The position numbers and the translations under genes are program-made. The notes beneath the pieces are model-generated. The model searched no databases and was not told the origin of the DNA. It saw only the letters and a program-made list of their open reading frames with translations. From an uncultured Kiloniellaceae bacterium (GTDB taxonomy: Bacteria > Pseudomonadota > Alphaproteobacteria > Kiloniellales > Kiloniellaceae), in assembly GCA_947500035.1 (NCBI GenBank), contig CANMQP010000024.1, positions 1-64,000 on the forward strand: 64,000 bases of DNA. The letters are read 5' to 3'. This document shows, piece after piece, positions 40,830 to 49,795 of the stretch. Position 1 is the first letter of the stretch. Each line of letters begins with the position of its first letter.

Positions 40830-41473
40830 CCCCCGACACCTGTTGGTTCAAGCAGCTTTTCTCGCAGCACAGCCGTATAGGCGTCGGGGTTGAGAATATT
40901 CGGGTAGTGCCCGCCGGACTCCAGAACCCGGATGTCGGCTCCAGCGAAGCGATCCTTGATCCGCATCTTCATCGCTGGCGTTATGACGGTATCGTCCTCG
41001 CAATCGATAACTGTGATTTGCTCAACTGGGACAGCGACTTGAGGGGCGCTTACCGAAACCGCGACGCCCATCATGCGGGCGTAGATGGACTCGGCCGATT
41101 GCCGGGCGCCCATTTGATCAAGCATGATTTCTTTGAACTCGCTCTCAGGCTGGTTGCGTAACGCCGCCATCCGTTCATCCTTAAACGCCGAGGGCGAATA
41201 GGTTTGCAGGACAGTCTCGTCAAAGACCGGCAGATGTTTGACGTCTTCCGCATCGACGAAACCATTGCCGAGCACGAGTTTGTCAACCCGATCCGGGTGA
41301 TTCGCGGCGAAAAATTGAGCCATGTAGGAACCGAACGAACTGCCGACAATCGCGATCTTGGCAAGCCCCAGCCGGTCCAGCAAAAGCGCCAGATGGTCCG
41401 CCAACCTGTCTGCATCAGGGTCTGCGGGATAGTGAACACCGCAGATAGCGCGCTTGCCGGCCAAACGAAGCAT
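40826..41473 (-). pseudogene. Alpha/beta hydrolase lacking its N-terminus
   Basis: 215 residues. The nucleophile elbow GSSFGS, an acid residue in VIDCEDDTVITPAMK and the final His in SGGHYPNILNP are present. But the protein begins at GKRAICGVHYPADPDADRLADHLALLLDRLG, so the first strands and the oxyanion HG motif (about 40 residues) that normally precede are missing. Upstream DNA immediately belongs to an opposite-strand FecCD permease that is also N-truncated. A breakpoint near 41,470 therefore removed both gene starts. Some activity cannot be excluded, but it is probably inactive. Confidence 0.65.
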
Positions 41474-42370
41474 CGGCTTGTAGAAGACCTCGCATCACTG
41501 AACCTGCGTCAGCGCATTATCCTTTGGGAGGTCCGTCTGCCGGATGCGCTGATCGCACTTGCGGTCGGTGCAGCACTGGGGCTCGCAGGGGTCGAGGCGC
41601 AAACTATCCTGAATAACCCTCTCGCCAGTCCCTTCACATTGGGGGTGTCATCAGCGGCTGTGCTCGGCGCCAGTGTCGCCATCGTGCTCGCACCGTCAGT
41701 AACCTTCCTTCCCGAAGCAGCAATTCTGCCGGCTCTCGCCCTTGTCTTCGCCCTCGGATCGGGAATGCTCGTTCTCGCGGTCGTGCGGTTTGGAAGAGGT
41801 GCGCGGGAAACGGTCGTTCTATTCGGGATTGCTCTGGTGTTTTTGTGCAACGCCCTGACTGCCGCTCTACACTACATCGCCGATGCCGATGCAATCCAAC
41901 AGATCGTGTTCTGGACCTTCGGAAACCTTACACGAGCCGGTTGGACTGAAGTCTGGATCGTCTCGGCTTGCTTCCTGCTGCTGCTCCCCTTCAGCCTGCG
42001 TCACGTCTGGCTCTTAACTTTGCTGCGCGGCGGAGAAGCTCATGCACGGAGCCTCGGCATCGATGTATCGCGCCTGCGCACCTGGGTCATTTTACGCAGC
42101 AGCGTGCTGACCGCCTTCGCCGTTTGTTTCGTCGGGACCATCGGCTTTATCGGGTTGGTCGGGCCGCACATCGCGCGCCTGCTGCTTGGGGAAGATCACC
42201 GTTTTCTGGTGCCTGGTGCGGCACTCTGCGGCGCACTGGTCCTCTCGCTGGCCTCTTTTCTCTCCAAGGCGCTGATATCCGGGGTGATCATACCGGTCGG
42301 CATTCTGACCGCCGTGGTCGGCGTTCCTGTCCTGCTCGGCCTCCTCTTTCGTCAACGGCGGGTGTCATGA
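41474..42370 (+). pseudogene. FecCD-type iron(III) siderophore ABC permease lacking its N-terminus
   Basis: About 298 residues of FecCD permease remain: LRQRIILWEVRLPDALIALAVGAALGLAGVEAQTILNNPLASPFTLGVSSAAVLG is the usual second helix and NPLASP motif, and GTIGFIGLVGPHIARLLLGEDHRFLVPGAALCGAL is the conserved cytoplasmic loop. The first ~45 residues, including the first helix, are absent; the frame upstream is antisense to the hydrolase. No good start codon is seen close to the junction. The ATPase gene overlaps the stop by 4 bases, and no binding-protein gene is present. Remnant of a siderophore importer. Confidence 0.7.
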
Positions 42371-43140
42371 CCAGCTTTGAGGTCGCAAACCTCGCTACTT
42401 ACTACGGCAGGACGCAAGCCCTTCATGACGTGACCTTACCAAGACTTGGGGCGGGAGAGGTCCTTGGGTTGCTGGGTCCCAACGCATCGGGCAAATCAAC
42501 CCTGATGCGCTGTCTGTCTCGCGAAAAGCGGTCAACAGGGCGTATTTTGCTGGATGCTGTCGAACAACAGACCATTACGCACACCCGTTGGCATGAGCAG
42601 GTCGGCAGTATGCCGCAGGCACCACCTGCACCATCTGACCTGATGCCAACCGAACTGATGTGGAGCACCGCCCGCGCTCTGGCAATCAATCTGTCGGATG
42701 CCGAACTTGCGGCAAAGATCGAGCAGGTGTTTGTACGCCTAGGTCTCGAAACCGTTGCCCTTGCTCCGTTGCATACTCTCTCAGGCGGCAAGCGCCAGCT
42801 TGTCGGACTGGCGCTGGCCCTAATCCGCGAACCCGCGTTGCTTCTGCTCGATGAACCGACGGCGGCATTGGATCTGCATTGGCGCATGGCGGTTCTGGAA
42901 ATGGTGAGAGAAGAAGTCTCCAGGCGCGGTGGAATTGTCATCGCCGCCCTTCATGATCTGGATTTGGCAGCACGTTACTGCGATCACATCGCGTTACTGC
43001 AACACGGCCGCATTGTTGCCGCCGGTTCGCCGGAGGAAGTCCTGACGCCGGCAGCACTGGCAGAAGTTTATCATGTGGAGGCAGAGATACATCACGCGCC
43101 GGACGGTTCTCTGCGCATCGATGTCCTGCGTCCTATCTGA
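42367..43140 (+). CDS. Iron-siderophore ABC transporter ATP-binding protein (FepC type)
   Basis: 257 residues from ATG 42367 (ATGA overlap with the permease). Walker A GPNASGKST (about 36-44, with Ala where Gly is more usual), signature LSGGKRQLVGLALAL, Walker B LLLLDEPTAALD and H-loop ALHDLDLA are present. The GRIVAAGSPEEVLTPAALAEVYHVEAEI ending is typical of FepC/FecE/HemV proteins. Intact, but its permease is truncated, so the pair may be non-functional. Confidence 0.88.
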   Translation: MTSFEVANLATYYGRTQALHDVTLPRLGAGEVLGLLGPNASGKSTLMRCLSREKRSTGRILLDAVEQQTITHTRWHEQVGSMPQAPPAPSDLMPTELMWSTARALAINLSDAELAAKIEQVFVRLGLETVALAPLHTLSGGKRQLVGLALALIREPALLLLDEPTAALDLHWRMAVLEMVREEVSRRGGIVIAALHDLDLAARYCDHIALLQHGRIVAAGSPEEVLTPAALAEVYHVEAEIHHAPDGSLRIDVLRPI

Positions 43141-43188
43141 TCGTCAATGGAGAGAATCTGAATGGCGATTGCCGGCTTCCGAGACGCG

Positions 43189-43983
43189 CTATTTCTGATT
43201 CACTATGCTGTGTGCCCTGCAAAACTCCGCGAGCATCTGGTGAGCGGTTGAGTTTGGCTCGATGGTCCTCGGATCCGTCCCGATCAGGGTGATCACAGCC
43301 TGCGCCTGCTCTTGCCAATCCAGGATCGGCGCAGCGATCGCAACGAGGCCGGGTATGAAACGGCCATCGACAGACGCAAAGCCCCTTTCGCGAACCGCCA
43401 CAGCGAATTCCCGAACACCGGTGAGACTGGCCTTCATATCATCAAGAATATTGGGATTGCGCTTGATCCGGCGCAGCTCGCTCTCGACCAGATGGCGAGT
43501 CACCACCTCGGGAAGATACGATAAACAGACTCTTCCGGTCGCCGATGTCAGGAGTGGTAAAGTTGTACCGAGCCCAAGCGAGGTTACCATCAGCGATGTG
43601 GAGCGCTGCCATCGCACGACAGTCGGCCCGGAATTTCCCCATACGCAGAGCAAGGCCGTTAGACCCGTCTCCTCGGCGAGGCCGGGAAGCGCATCCGCCG
43701 TCGTGTTGACGAAGTCATGCCGCGCTAAGGCGGCCAGGCCAAGAAGAATGGCGCCTTGACCCAGATCGTAAGTTCCCGATCTGCCATTTTGGACGACGAG
43801 GCCGGAATGGGAAAACGAAGCCAGATACCGATGCACTTTCGTCGCGGGCAAATCGCAGAGGCGCGAAAGTTCGGATAGAGAGAGTGCCTTCCCTGCCAGA
43901 CCCAAGGTTTGCAGGACGCGTAAGGCCGTGTCGAGCGATTGAATGCCGCCCGCAGCCTCACCCTTTTGACTTAAACTCGACAT
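43189..43983 (-). CDS. IclR-family transcriptional regulator
   Basis: 264 residues from ATG 43983; a TTG at 43995 directly after the thioesterase stop is an alternative start. The N-terminal winged HTH is SLDTALRVLQTLGLAGKALSLSELSRLCDLPATKVHRYLASFSHSGLV; the C-terminal IclR effector domain includes VRERGFASVDGRFIPGLVAIAAPILDWQEQAQAVITLIG. IclR proteins commonly control aromatic catabolism. It is downstream of the thioesterase gene on the same strand and diverges from the hydroxylase/ligase/gentisate operon, which it probably regulates. Confidence 0.92.
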   Translation of the reverse strand: MSSLSQKGEAAGGIQSLDTALRVLQTLGLAGKALSLSELSRLCDLPATKVHRYLASFSHSGLVVQNGRSGTYDLGQGAILLGLAALARHDFVNTTADALPGLAEETGLTALLCVWGNSGPTVVRWQRSTSLMVTSLGLGTTLPLLTSATGRVCLSYLPEVVTRHLVESELRRIKRNPNILDDMKASLTGVREFAVAVRERGFASVDGRFIPGLVAIAAPILDWQEQAQAVITLIGTDPRTIEPNSTAHQMLAEFCRAHSIVNQK

Positions 43984-43995
43984 GATTTTGCGCAA

Positions 43996-44415
43996 TCACC
44001 CTTTGTCACTATCTCGAGAACCCTCCAGCAGCTCTCGAAGCGGTGCGATGGGTCCAGCCCTGACCCCTGCTTCATCCGCAACAAACAATCCTCTGACTTC
44101 AAAACCCTCTACACAGGGCCTGGAATCCACCTGACCCAGATAACGCAACCGCAGCGTCTTCTCGCTCCAGGCTTCAATCCTGACCTCAAGTTCGAGTCTC
44201 TGCCCATAGGATAGGGGAGCTAGGAACTTTGCGCCAGAATCGATCAACCCCGTCCCCATAATCCCCAATTCGGCTCTGAGCGTCTTCTGCGTCACGCGGT
44301 GCTCAGCCAGCAGGCTTTGGAACGCGCCATCAAACCAGCGGTAGTAGTTGGGATAAAAGACAATACCTGCGGGGTCACAGTCTCCAAAAGACACTTCCAC
44401 AATGGTTTCAAACAT
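43996..44415 (-). CDS. 4-hydroxybenzoyl-CoA-thioesterase-family protein
   Basis: 139 residues from ATG 44415, AGAAGG upstream. Single hotdog fold with VSFGDCDPAGIVFYPNYYRWFDGAFQSLL, which carries the catalytic Asp of the 4-hydroxybenzoyl-CoA thioesterase group, and a typical central FLAPLSYGQRLELEVRIEAWSEKTLRLRY. It is divergent from the hydroxylase gene. In a CoA-dependent salicylate route it would release gentisate from gentisyl-CoA; this role is inferred from context. Confidence 0.85.
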   Translation of the reverse strand: MFETIVEVSFGDCDPAGIVFYPNYYRWFDGAFQSLLAEHRVTQKTLRAELGIMGTGLIDSGAKFLAPLSYGQRLELEVRIEAWSEKTLRLRYLGQVDSRPCVEGFEVRGLFVADEAGVRAGPIAPLRELLEGSRDSDKG

Positions 44416-44435
44416 CGCCAAACCTTCTAACAAAT

Positions 44436-44450
44436 TTTCACATTATGAAA
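44436..44450. promoter_or_regulatory. Inverted repeat in divergent promoter of aromatic cluster
   Basis: TTTCA-CATTA-TGAAA lies in the AT-rich 116-base gap between the thioesterase and hydroxylase genes; AATAT-rich sequence follows. It is a candidate IclR operator for both transcripts. Confidence 0.45.
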
Positions 44451-44531
44451 TCTATTGCATATTATAAAATATTGATCTAGCGTCCGAGCATAAATTTCGA
44501 GAAACGAAATATCGAATTAGGGAGCGCACAC

Positions 44532-45674
44532 GTGCGGTTGGAGAAAATCGAAATTCTTGGCGGCGGGCCCGCCGGGCTCTACTCGGCCATCCTGTTAAAG
44601 CGCGCAATGCCGGACGCCTGCATTCGTGTGCACGAGCAAAACCCACGGGATGCGACCTTTGGCTTTGGTGTGGTCTTCTCCGATCAAGCCTTGAGCTTTC
44701 TTGAAGCGGACGACAGCGAGACTCACGATCTCATCGCACCGCATCTGGAACGCTGGCAAAACATGACACTGGCGCATAAAAGCCAGGCGATCACGCTGGA
44801 CGGGATCGGGTTTGCATCGATCGACCGCTTGCACCTGCTACAAATTCTGCAAAAGAGGGCCGAAAACCTGGGCGTCGAGCTGACTTTCGAAGCCAAGGTC
44901 GTCGCGATCGACGAGATGGAAGCCGACCTTGTAATTGGCGCAGACGGATTCAATTCGCTCATGCGAACGTCAAACCCGGCTGCATTTCAGACCAGTCTCG
45001 ACACCTTCTCAAATCATTTCGCCTGGTTTGCTGTTGAAAAGGCCTTCGACACGCTCACGCAAACCTTCGTGAAGACCGAACATGGCGCCTTTAACGCCCA
45101 TCATTACCGCTACACCCCAAGCCGAAGCACTTTCATCGTGGAGTGCGATCAGCCGACCTTCGACGCCTATGGATTTGCCACTCTGGACGAAGATCAGACC
45201 GCGGAAATCTGCGAGGGCGTCTTCGCTGATTGCCTGGGCGGGGCCAAACTCATCAAAAACAAATCGGTGTGGCGCCAATTTCCAAAACTCTGGTGTGACC
45301 GCTGGGTCGCAGACAATCGCGTGCTCCTCGGTGATGCCGTGCACACAGCACACTTCTCCATAGGGTCAGGAACGCGGTTGGCTCTTGAGGATGCCATCGC
45401 TCTGGTAAAAGCCCTGAACGAACATAGTTCGCTGGACGCGGCCCTACAGGCCTTCGAAGACGCCCGCAAGCCCATCGCAAAGAAGCTTGTCGATGCCGCC
45501 AATACCTCTGCCGCCTGGTATGACGACTTCGCAGCGAAGATGGCCCTGCCCCCACTTGAATTCGCCTTCGACTACATCACGCGTTCGGGCCGGCTCGACA
45601 TGGCACGGCTGCGCAAAATGTCACCGGGCTTTATGGCCGAATACGAAGCTTACCAACAGGAAGCCTCGGCATGA
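44532..45674 (+). CDS. FAD-dependent aromatic-CoA hydroxylase (salicylyl-CoA 5-hydroxylase type)
   Basis: 380 residues. FAD-binding GGGPAGLYSAILLKR at 9-23, the DG motif LVIGADGFNSLMRT and GD motif NRVLLGDAVHTAHFSIGSGTRLALEDAIAL identify a flavoprotein aromatic hydroxylase. FGFGVVFSDQALSFLEADD near the N-terminus is typical of the CoA-thioester group: salicylyl-CoA 5-hydroxylase (SdgC) and the monooxygenase half of aminobenzoyl-CoA enzymes. It overlaps the ligase gene by 4 bases. With a CoA ligase and gentisate dioxygenase downstream, conversion of salicylyl-CoA to gentisyl-CoA is the likely reaction. Confidence 0.85.
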   Translation: MRLEKIEILGGGPAGLYSAILLKRAMPDACIRVHEQNPRDATFGFGVVFSDQALSFLEADDSETHDLIAPHLERWQNMTLAHKSQAITLDGIGFASIDRLHLLQILQKRAENLGVELTFEAKVVAIDEMEADLVIGADGFNSLMRTSNPAAFQTSLDTFSNHFAWFAVEKAFDTLTQTFVKTEHGAFNAHHYRYTPSRSTFIVECDQPTFDAYGFATLDEDQTAEICEGVFADCLGGAKLIKNKSVWRQFPKLWCDRWVADNRVLLGDAVHTAHFSIGSGTRLALEDAIALVKALNEHSSLDAALQAFEDARKPIAKKLVDAANTSAAWYDDFAAKMALPPLEFAFDYITRSGRLDMARLRKMSPGFMAEYEAYQQEASA

Positions 45675-47317
45675 ATTTCGACACGCCTTCTTCACGGTCC
45701 GCCAAAATTGCGGACCCGTTGAGCGAAACATCGGCTGCGGAAGAGGTTGGGTTTCGAAAAAAGGACCACGCCAACTGCAGCGCTGTTCTTTTCGACAACC
45801 TGAAGAGAAACCCGGACAACATTGCGATCACGGGGCCATTGGGCACTCTCACTTACAAGGCGCTTTGCGAAGAGGCGAGCAGATGGGGCAATGCTCTTGC
45901 GAACTCCGGATTGCAGCGCGGGTCGCGGGTGGCGTTATTCTTGGACGACACACCGGCGTATCCTGCGGTCTTTTTCGGCGCCGTCCGCGCGGGCTTTGTT
46001 CCGGTTCTGCTGAATACCCAGACCACGCCTGATCTGCTCGCTTTCCTTCTCGCAGACACAAGCGCCGAAATCGCCGTTTGCGAAGCCGAATTCGCACCTG
46101 AGTTTACCGCCGAGATTATCGAAAAGACCGCTATAAAGACGATTGTGATTGCCAATGGCTCAGGTGCAGTGAACAGCGCCCGTTTCATCCACGCCGATGA
46201 CTTTGTAAAAGACCACAGCACGACATTGAAATGCGCCGACACCAGCCCTGATGATATGGCTTTCTGGATGTACTCCTCGGGATCTACAGGCAGACCCAAG
46301 GGCATTGTTCACCTGCAGCACGATATGGCCTACACCGCAGCGTCTTACGCCAAGCGCATCCTCGATCTGAAGCCGGAAGACAGGTGCTTTTCCGTCCCAA
46401 AGATCTTTTTCGCCTACGGCTTCGGAAACGCCTTCACCTTTCCCTTCACCGTGGGGGCTTCCACCGTCCTGATGCCGGGACGGCCGGAACCCGACCGCGT
46501 TCTCGATATGATAGAGAGCTTCAGACCCACGACGTTCTTTGGGCTGCCGACGCTCTACACCGCTCTCTGCCGGTCGGACGGAGTGGAAAGCCGGGATCTC
46601 TCATCACTCCGGCTGACCATCTCAGCAGCCGAGACACTATCGGAAGACATCTTCAGCGCATGGAAGTCGCTCAGCGGATTAGAAGCCGTTGAGGGGCTCG
46701 GCTCGACCGAGATGCTGCATATCTACATCTCAAACCGGGTTGACGATAAACGCCTCGGCTCGGCAGGCCGGGCGGTGCCCGGCTACGACGTGATCCTTCG
46801 CGACAAGGACGGCAAGGAGACCGCAACGGGCGAAGAAGGTGTCATGTGGGTCCGCGGAGACTCGTCAGCACCCTGCTATTGGAACCGACCGGAAAAAACG
46901 GCGGAAACCATGGTCGGCGATTGGATCTGCACTGGCGATCGCTTTGTGGAGCGCGACGGCTTTTACTACTTCCAGGGCCGTGCCGATGATTTGATCAAGG
47001 TGTCCGGTCAATGGGTCTGGCCGTTAGAGGTCGAGCGTTGCCTGGCGGAACATCCCAACGTACATGAATGCGCGGTTATTGCCCACCAGCTCGCGGACAA
47101 ACGCATGACGCTCCGAGCCATTGTGCGTCTGCGCGACGGTGTTACACCGGGCAAAGCAGAAACCAGATCCCTGCAAGACCATGTCCGCCAGGCGCTGCTG
47201 CCATTCAAATATCCGCGGATTGTCGATTACGTCGAGGACTTGCCGAAAACCGGCACTGGCAAGATTGATCGGCAAAAGCTGAGCGCGCTACCGACTTCAG
47301 ATCTGGCGGGAGCATAG
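45671..47317 (+). CDS. Benzoate-CoA ligase family enzyme (probable salicylate-CoA ligase)
   Basis: 548 residues of the acyl-adenylate family. The AMP-binding motif YSSGSTGRPKG is at about 200-210, IFFAYGFGNAFTFPFTVGAS and FFGLPTLYTAL are typical of benzoate-CoA ligases, STEMLHIYISN provides the A5 motif, TGDRFVERDGFYYFQGRADDLIKVSGQWVWPLEVE the A7-A8 hinge, and PKTGTGKIDRQKL the catalytic lysine. It activates an aromatic acid as CoA thioester for the adjacent hydroxylase. Salicylate is the most probable substrate; benzoate or 3-hydroxybenzoate cannot be excluded. Confidence 0.9.
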   Translation: MNFDTPSSRSAKIADPLSETSAAEEVGFRKKDHANCSAVLFDNLKRNPDNIAITGPLGTLTYKALCEEASRWGNALANSGLQRGSRVALFLDDTPAYPAVFFGAVRAGFVPVLLNTQTTPDLLAFLLADTSAEIAVCEAEFAPEFTAEIIEKTAIKTIVIANGSGAVNSARFIHADDFVKDHSTTLKCADTSPDDMAFWMYSSGSTGRPKGIVHLQHDMAYTAASYAKRILDLKPEDRCFSVPKIFFAYGFGNAFTFPFTVGASTVLMPGRPEPDRVLDMIESFRPTTFFGLPTLYTALCRSDGVESRDLSSLRLTISAAETLSEDIFSAWKSLSGLEAVEGLGSTEMLHIYISNRVDDKRLGSAGRAVPGYDVILRDKDGKETATGEEGVMWVRGDSSAPCYWNRPEKTAETMVGDWICTGDRFVERDGFYYFQGRADDLIKVSGQWVWPLEVERCLAEHPNVHECAVIAHQLADKRMTLRAIVRLRDGVTPGKAETRSLQDHVRQALLPFKYPRIVDYVEDLPKTGTGKIDRQKLSALPTSDLAGA

Positions 47318-47319
47318 GC

Positions 47320-48360
47320 ATGGAAGATCGCAGCAGACTTACGCCAGAGCGCACGGCGTTCTACAACAAGATCGACAAACAGAACATGGCGCCGCTCTGG
47401 ACCGTTCTGGGCGACCTTGTAACACCTGAACCGGCTTCGAAGTGCGAGGCAGCAATCTGGCACTTCGACGAGATTCGTACCGCGATGCTTGAGGCTGGCG
47501 GTCTTATCACCGCCAAGGAAGCTGAACGCCGCGTTCTTATCCTGGAAAATCCCGGTCTTCGCGGCGAGTCCAAGATCACGACCTCACTCTACGCCGGTGT
47601 TCAACTGGTCCTGCCGGGGGAAATCGCGCCCGCGCATCGACATACTCAGTCGGCCCTGCGCTTTGTTCTGGAAGGCAGCGGCGCCCACACAGCGGTAGGC
47701 GGCGAGAAAACCATCATGCAATACGGCGACTTCGTGATCACGCCGCAGATGGCATGGCACGATCATGGCAACGAGACCGATGCGCCGATGTTTTGGCTCG
47801 ACGGTCTTGATATTCCGCTGGTCTCGATACTCGACGCGTCCTTTGCAGAAGTGCTCGGTGAGGACGCGCAAGCGATTACGCGCAAGTCGGGTCAGTCTTA
47901 CGCGGAATTCGGCCATAACCTGATGCCGGTCGACTCCGTGCGCAGCGGACATGTCTCCCCGATCTTCAATTATCCTTACGAACAGAGTCGCGAAACCCTG
48001 GAAGCCATGAAGCGCGGCGACGATCCGGACCCCTGCCATGGCTGGAAGCTGCGGTACTCAAATCCTCTGGACGGCGGGCATGCCATGCCGACGATCGGCA
48101 CCTTCATTCAACTGCTGCCTAAAATCGGCACCCTCCCCTATCGATCGACCGATGCGACCGTCTTCACCTGTGTTGAAGGGAACGGCAAATCCCGCATCGG
48201 AGAGACGCTGGTCGAATGGGGACCGAAGGACATTTTCGTCGTTCCCTCCTGGAAGCCCGTCGTCCACGAACCGGCGCAGGAAAGCATTCTCTTTTCCTAT
48301 TCCGACCGGCCGGTTCAAGAAAAGCTCGGCCTCTGGCGCGAACTGCGCGGAAACTCCTGA
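47320..48360 (+). CDS. Gentisate 1,2-dioxygenase
   Basis: 346 residues, bicupin. The first cupin has IAPAHRHTQSALRFVLEGSGAHTAVGGEKTIMQYGDFVITPQMAWHDHGNET, with the HxH...H iron ligands of gentisate 1,2-dioxygenase; the second has FTCVEGNGKSRIGETLVEWGPKDIFVVPSWKPVVHE. Length matches the family. It opens gentisate between the carboxyl and adjacent hydroxyl carbon, giving maleylpyruvate. The gene follows the ligase by 2 bases and precedes fumarylpyruvate hydrolase. Confidence 0.95.
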   Translation: MEDRSRLTPERTAFYNKIDKQNMAPLWTVLGDLVTPEPASKCEAAIWHFDEIRTAMLEAGGLITAKEAERRVLILENPGLRGESKITTSLYAGVQLVLPGEIAPAHRHTQSALRFVLEGSGAHTAVGGEKTIMQYGDFVITPQMAWHDHGNETDAPMFWLDGLDIPLVSILDASFAEVLGEDAQAITRKSGQSYAEFGHNLMPVDSVRSGHVSPIFNYPYEQSRETLEAMKRGDDPDPCHGWKLRYSNPLDGGHAMPTIGTFIQLLPKIGTLPYRSTDATVFTCVEGNGKSRIGETLVEWGPKDIFVVPSWKPVVHEPAQESILFSYSDRPVQEKLGLWRELRGNS

Positions 48361-48388
48361 TGATAAATAACGTGAGAGACACAGCTCC

Positions 48389-49102
48389 ATGACATTCGTC
48401 TTTGATCCTGCCCCCCAGGCCTCTGTCGCCATCGCCGGTGAAGAATCACGCTTTCCGGTCCGGCGTATCTTCTGCGTCGGGCGCAACTATGCGGCCCACG
48501 CACGGGAGATGGGCAAAGACCCGGAGCGAGATCCGCCTTTCTTCTTCATGAAACCCGCAGACGCGGTCGTGGATGCAACGGTCAATTCCAACGCCCGGAT
48601 CGCCTACCCGTCGGAGACCGAGAACTTTCACTATGAAATCGAACTCACCGTGGCGATTGGAAAGGCCGGTAGGAACATCCCGGCCGCGCAGGCACAGGAT
48701 CACATTTTCGGTTACGCCACGTCGATCGATCTGACCCGCCGGGATCTGCAGCTCGCTGCCCGCGAAAAGGGACGCCCTTGGGATTGGGGCAAGGCTTTCG
48801 ATCGCTCGGCACCGATCGCGGCATTGCATCGCGTGCAAGATGTCGGGCAAAGAGACTCGGGCCGGATTTGGCTCAGCCTTGATGGCGAAACCAAGCAGGA
48901 CGCGGATCTTCAGGACCTGATCTGGTCGACCGCAGACGTCATCTCGATTATCAGTCATTCGATGGAACTGAAAGCGGGCGACTTGATCATGACTGGTACG
49001 CCCGCCGGCGTTGGCCCCATTCTTCCAGGTCAGATCGTGCGGGGTGGCATAGAAGGATTAGACGATGTCGTCATATCCGTCACCGAACGCGAGGGGGGAT
49101 GA
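48389..49102 (+). CDS. Fumarylpyruvate hydrolase
   Basis: 237 residues of the FAH family. IFCVGRNYAAHAREMGKDPERDPPFFFMKPADAVV and YPSETENFHYEIELTVAIGKAGRNI contain the metal-binding Glu set. SIDLTRRDLQLAAREKGRPWDWGKAFDRSAPIA and LIMTGTPAGVGPI match NagK-type fumarylpyruvate hydrolases. It splits fumarylpyruvate into fumarate and pyruvate. The stop overlaps the isomerase gene by 4 bases. Contrast with the truncated FAH gene at 39272. Confidence 0.93.
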   Translation: MTFVFDPAPQASVAIAGEESRFPVRRIFCVGRNYAAHAREMGKDPERDPPFFFMKPADAVVDATVNSNARIAYPSETENFHYEIELTVAIGKAGRNIPAAQAQDHIFGYATSIDLTRRDLQLAAREKGRPWDWGKAFDRSAPIAALHRVQDVGQRDSGRIWLSLDGETKQDADLQDLIWSTADVISIISHSMELKAGDLIMTGTPAGVGPILPGQIVRGGIEGLDDVVISVTEREGG

Positions 49103-49758
49103 TGTCTCCCACCGGCTTTACTCTGCATGGCTTCTTTCGCTCGTCGACATCCTTCCGAGTTCGGATCGCCATGAATACCAAAGGGCTGGATTACGAGCAG
49201 CAAACTTATGTGCTCCGCAAGGGCGAACAGCGTTCAACCCCCTATCTCGCCATCAATCCGCAGGGTCTCGTGCCCGCCCTGAAAGTTCCAGATGGTGAAA
49301 CACTGACACAGTCCCTGGCCATTCTTGAATGGCTGGAGGAAAGGTTCCCCGAACCACCTATTCTGCCCGCTGAGGCCCAATCCCGCGCCCGCGTCCGTGC
49401 GCTCGCACAGATCATCGCCCTTGACGTGCATCCTCTGAACAATCTGCGTGTTCTTGGTTATCTCTCAACTACGTTCAGCGCTTCGGAAGAAGCGATCGCA
49501 ACCTGGTTTCGCCATTGGGCAACGCTGGGGTTCGAAGCCCTCGAGGCAGAGTTGAGCGAGTCTCCGGCAACAGGACGTTTCTGTCACGGTGACGAAGTGA
49601 CAATCGCCGACATTTGCCTTGTTGCGCAAAGCGTCAACAACCGGCGCTTCAAGCTTGACGAAACACCTTACCCGACGATCCGCGGCATCGTCGAAACCTG
49701 CCTCAGCCTGCCGGAGTTCGATAGGGCACTGCCGGAAAAGCAACCGGACGCCGCATAA
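49099..49758 (+). CDS. Maleylpyruvate/maleylacetoacetate isomerase (zeta-class GST)
   Basis: 219 residues. LHGFFRSSTSFRVRIAMNTKGLDYEQQTYVLRKGEQRSTPYLAINPQGLVPALKVPDGETLTQSLAILEWLEERFPEPPILP is the zeta-GST thioredoxin domain with the SSxxxRVRIA glutathione motif, and the C-terminal helical domain contains FCHGDEVTIADICLVAQ. It isomerises maleylpyruvate to fumarylpyruvate with glutathione. It completes the gentisate pathway with its two upstream neighbours. Confidence 0.93.
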   Translation: MMSPTGFTLHGFFRSSTSFRVRIAMNTKGLDYEQQTYVLRKGEQRSTPYLAINPQGLVPALKVPDGETLTQSLAILEWLEERFPEPPILPAEAQSRARVRALAQIIALDVHPLNNLRVLGYLSTTFSASEEAIATWFRHWATLGFEALEAELSESPATGRFCHGDEVTIADICLVAQSVNNRRFKLDETPYPTIRGIVETCLSLPEFDRALPEKQPDAA

Positions 49759-49795
49759 ACAAAACAAAACATAAAAAAAATCGTGGGAGAACAAC

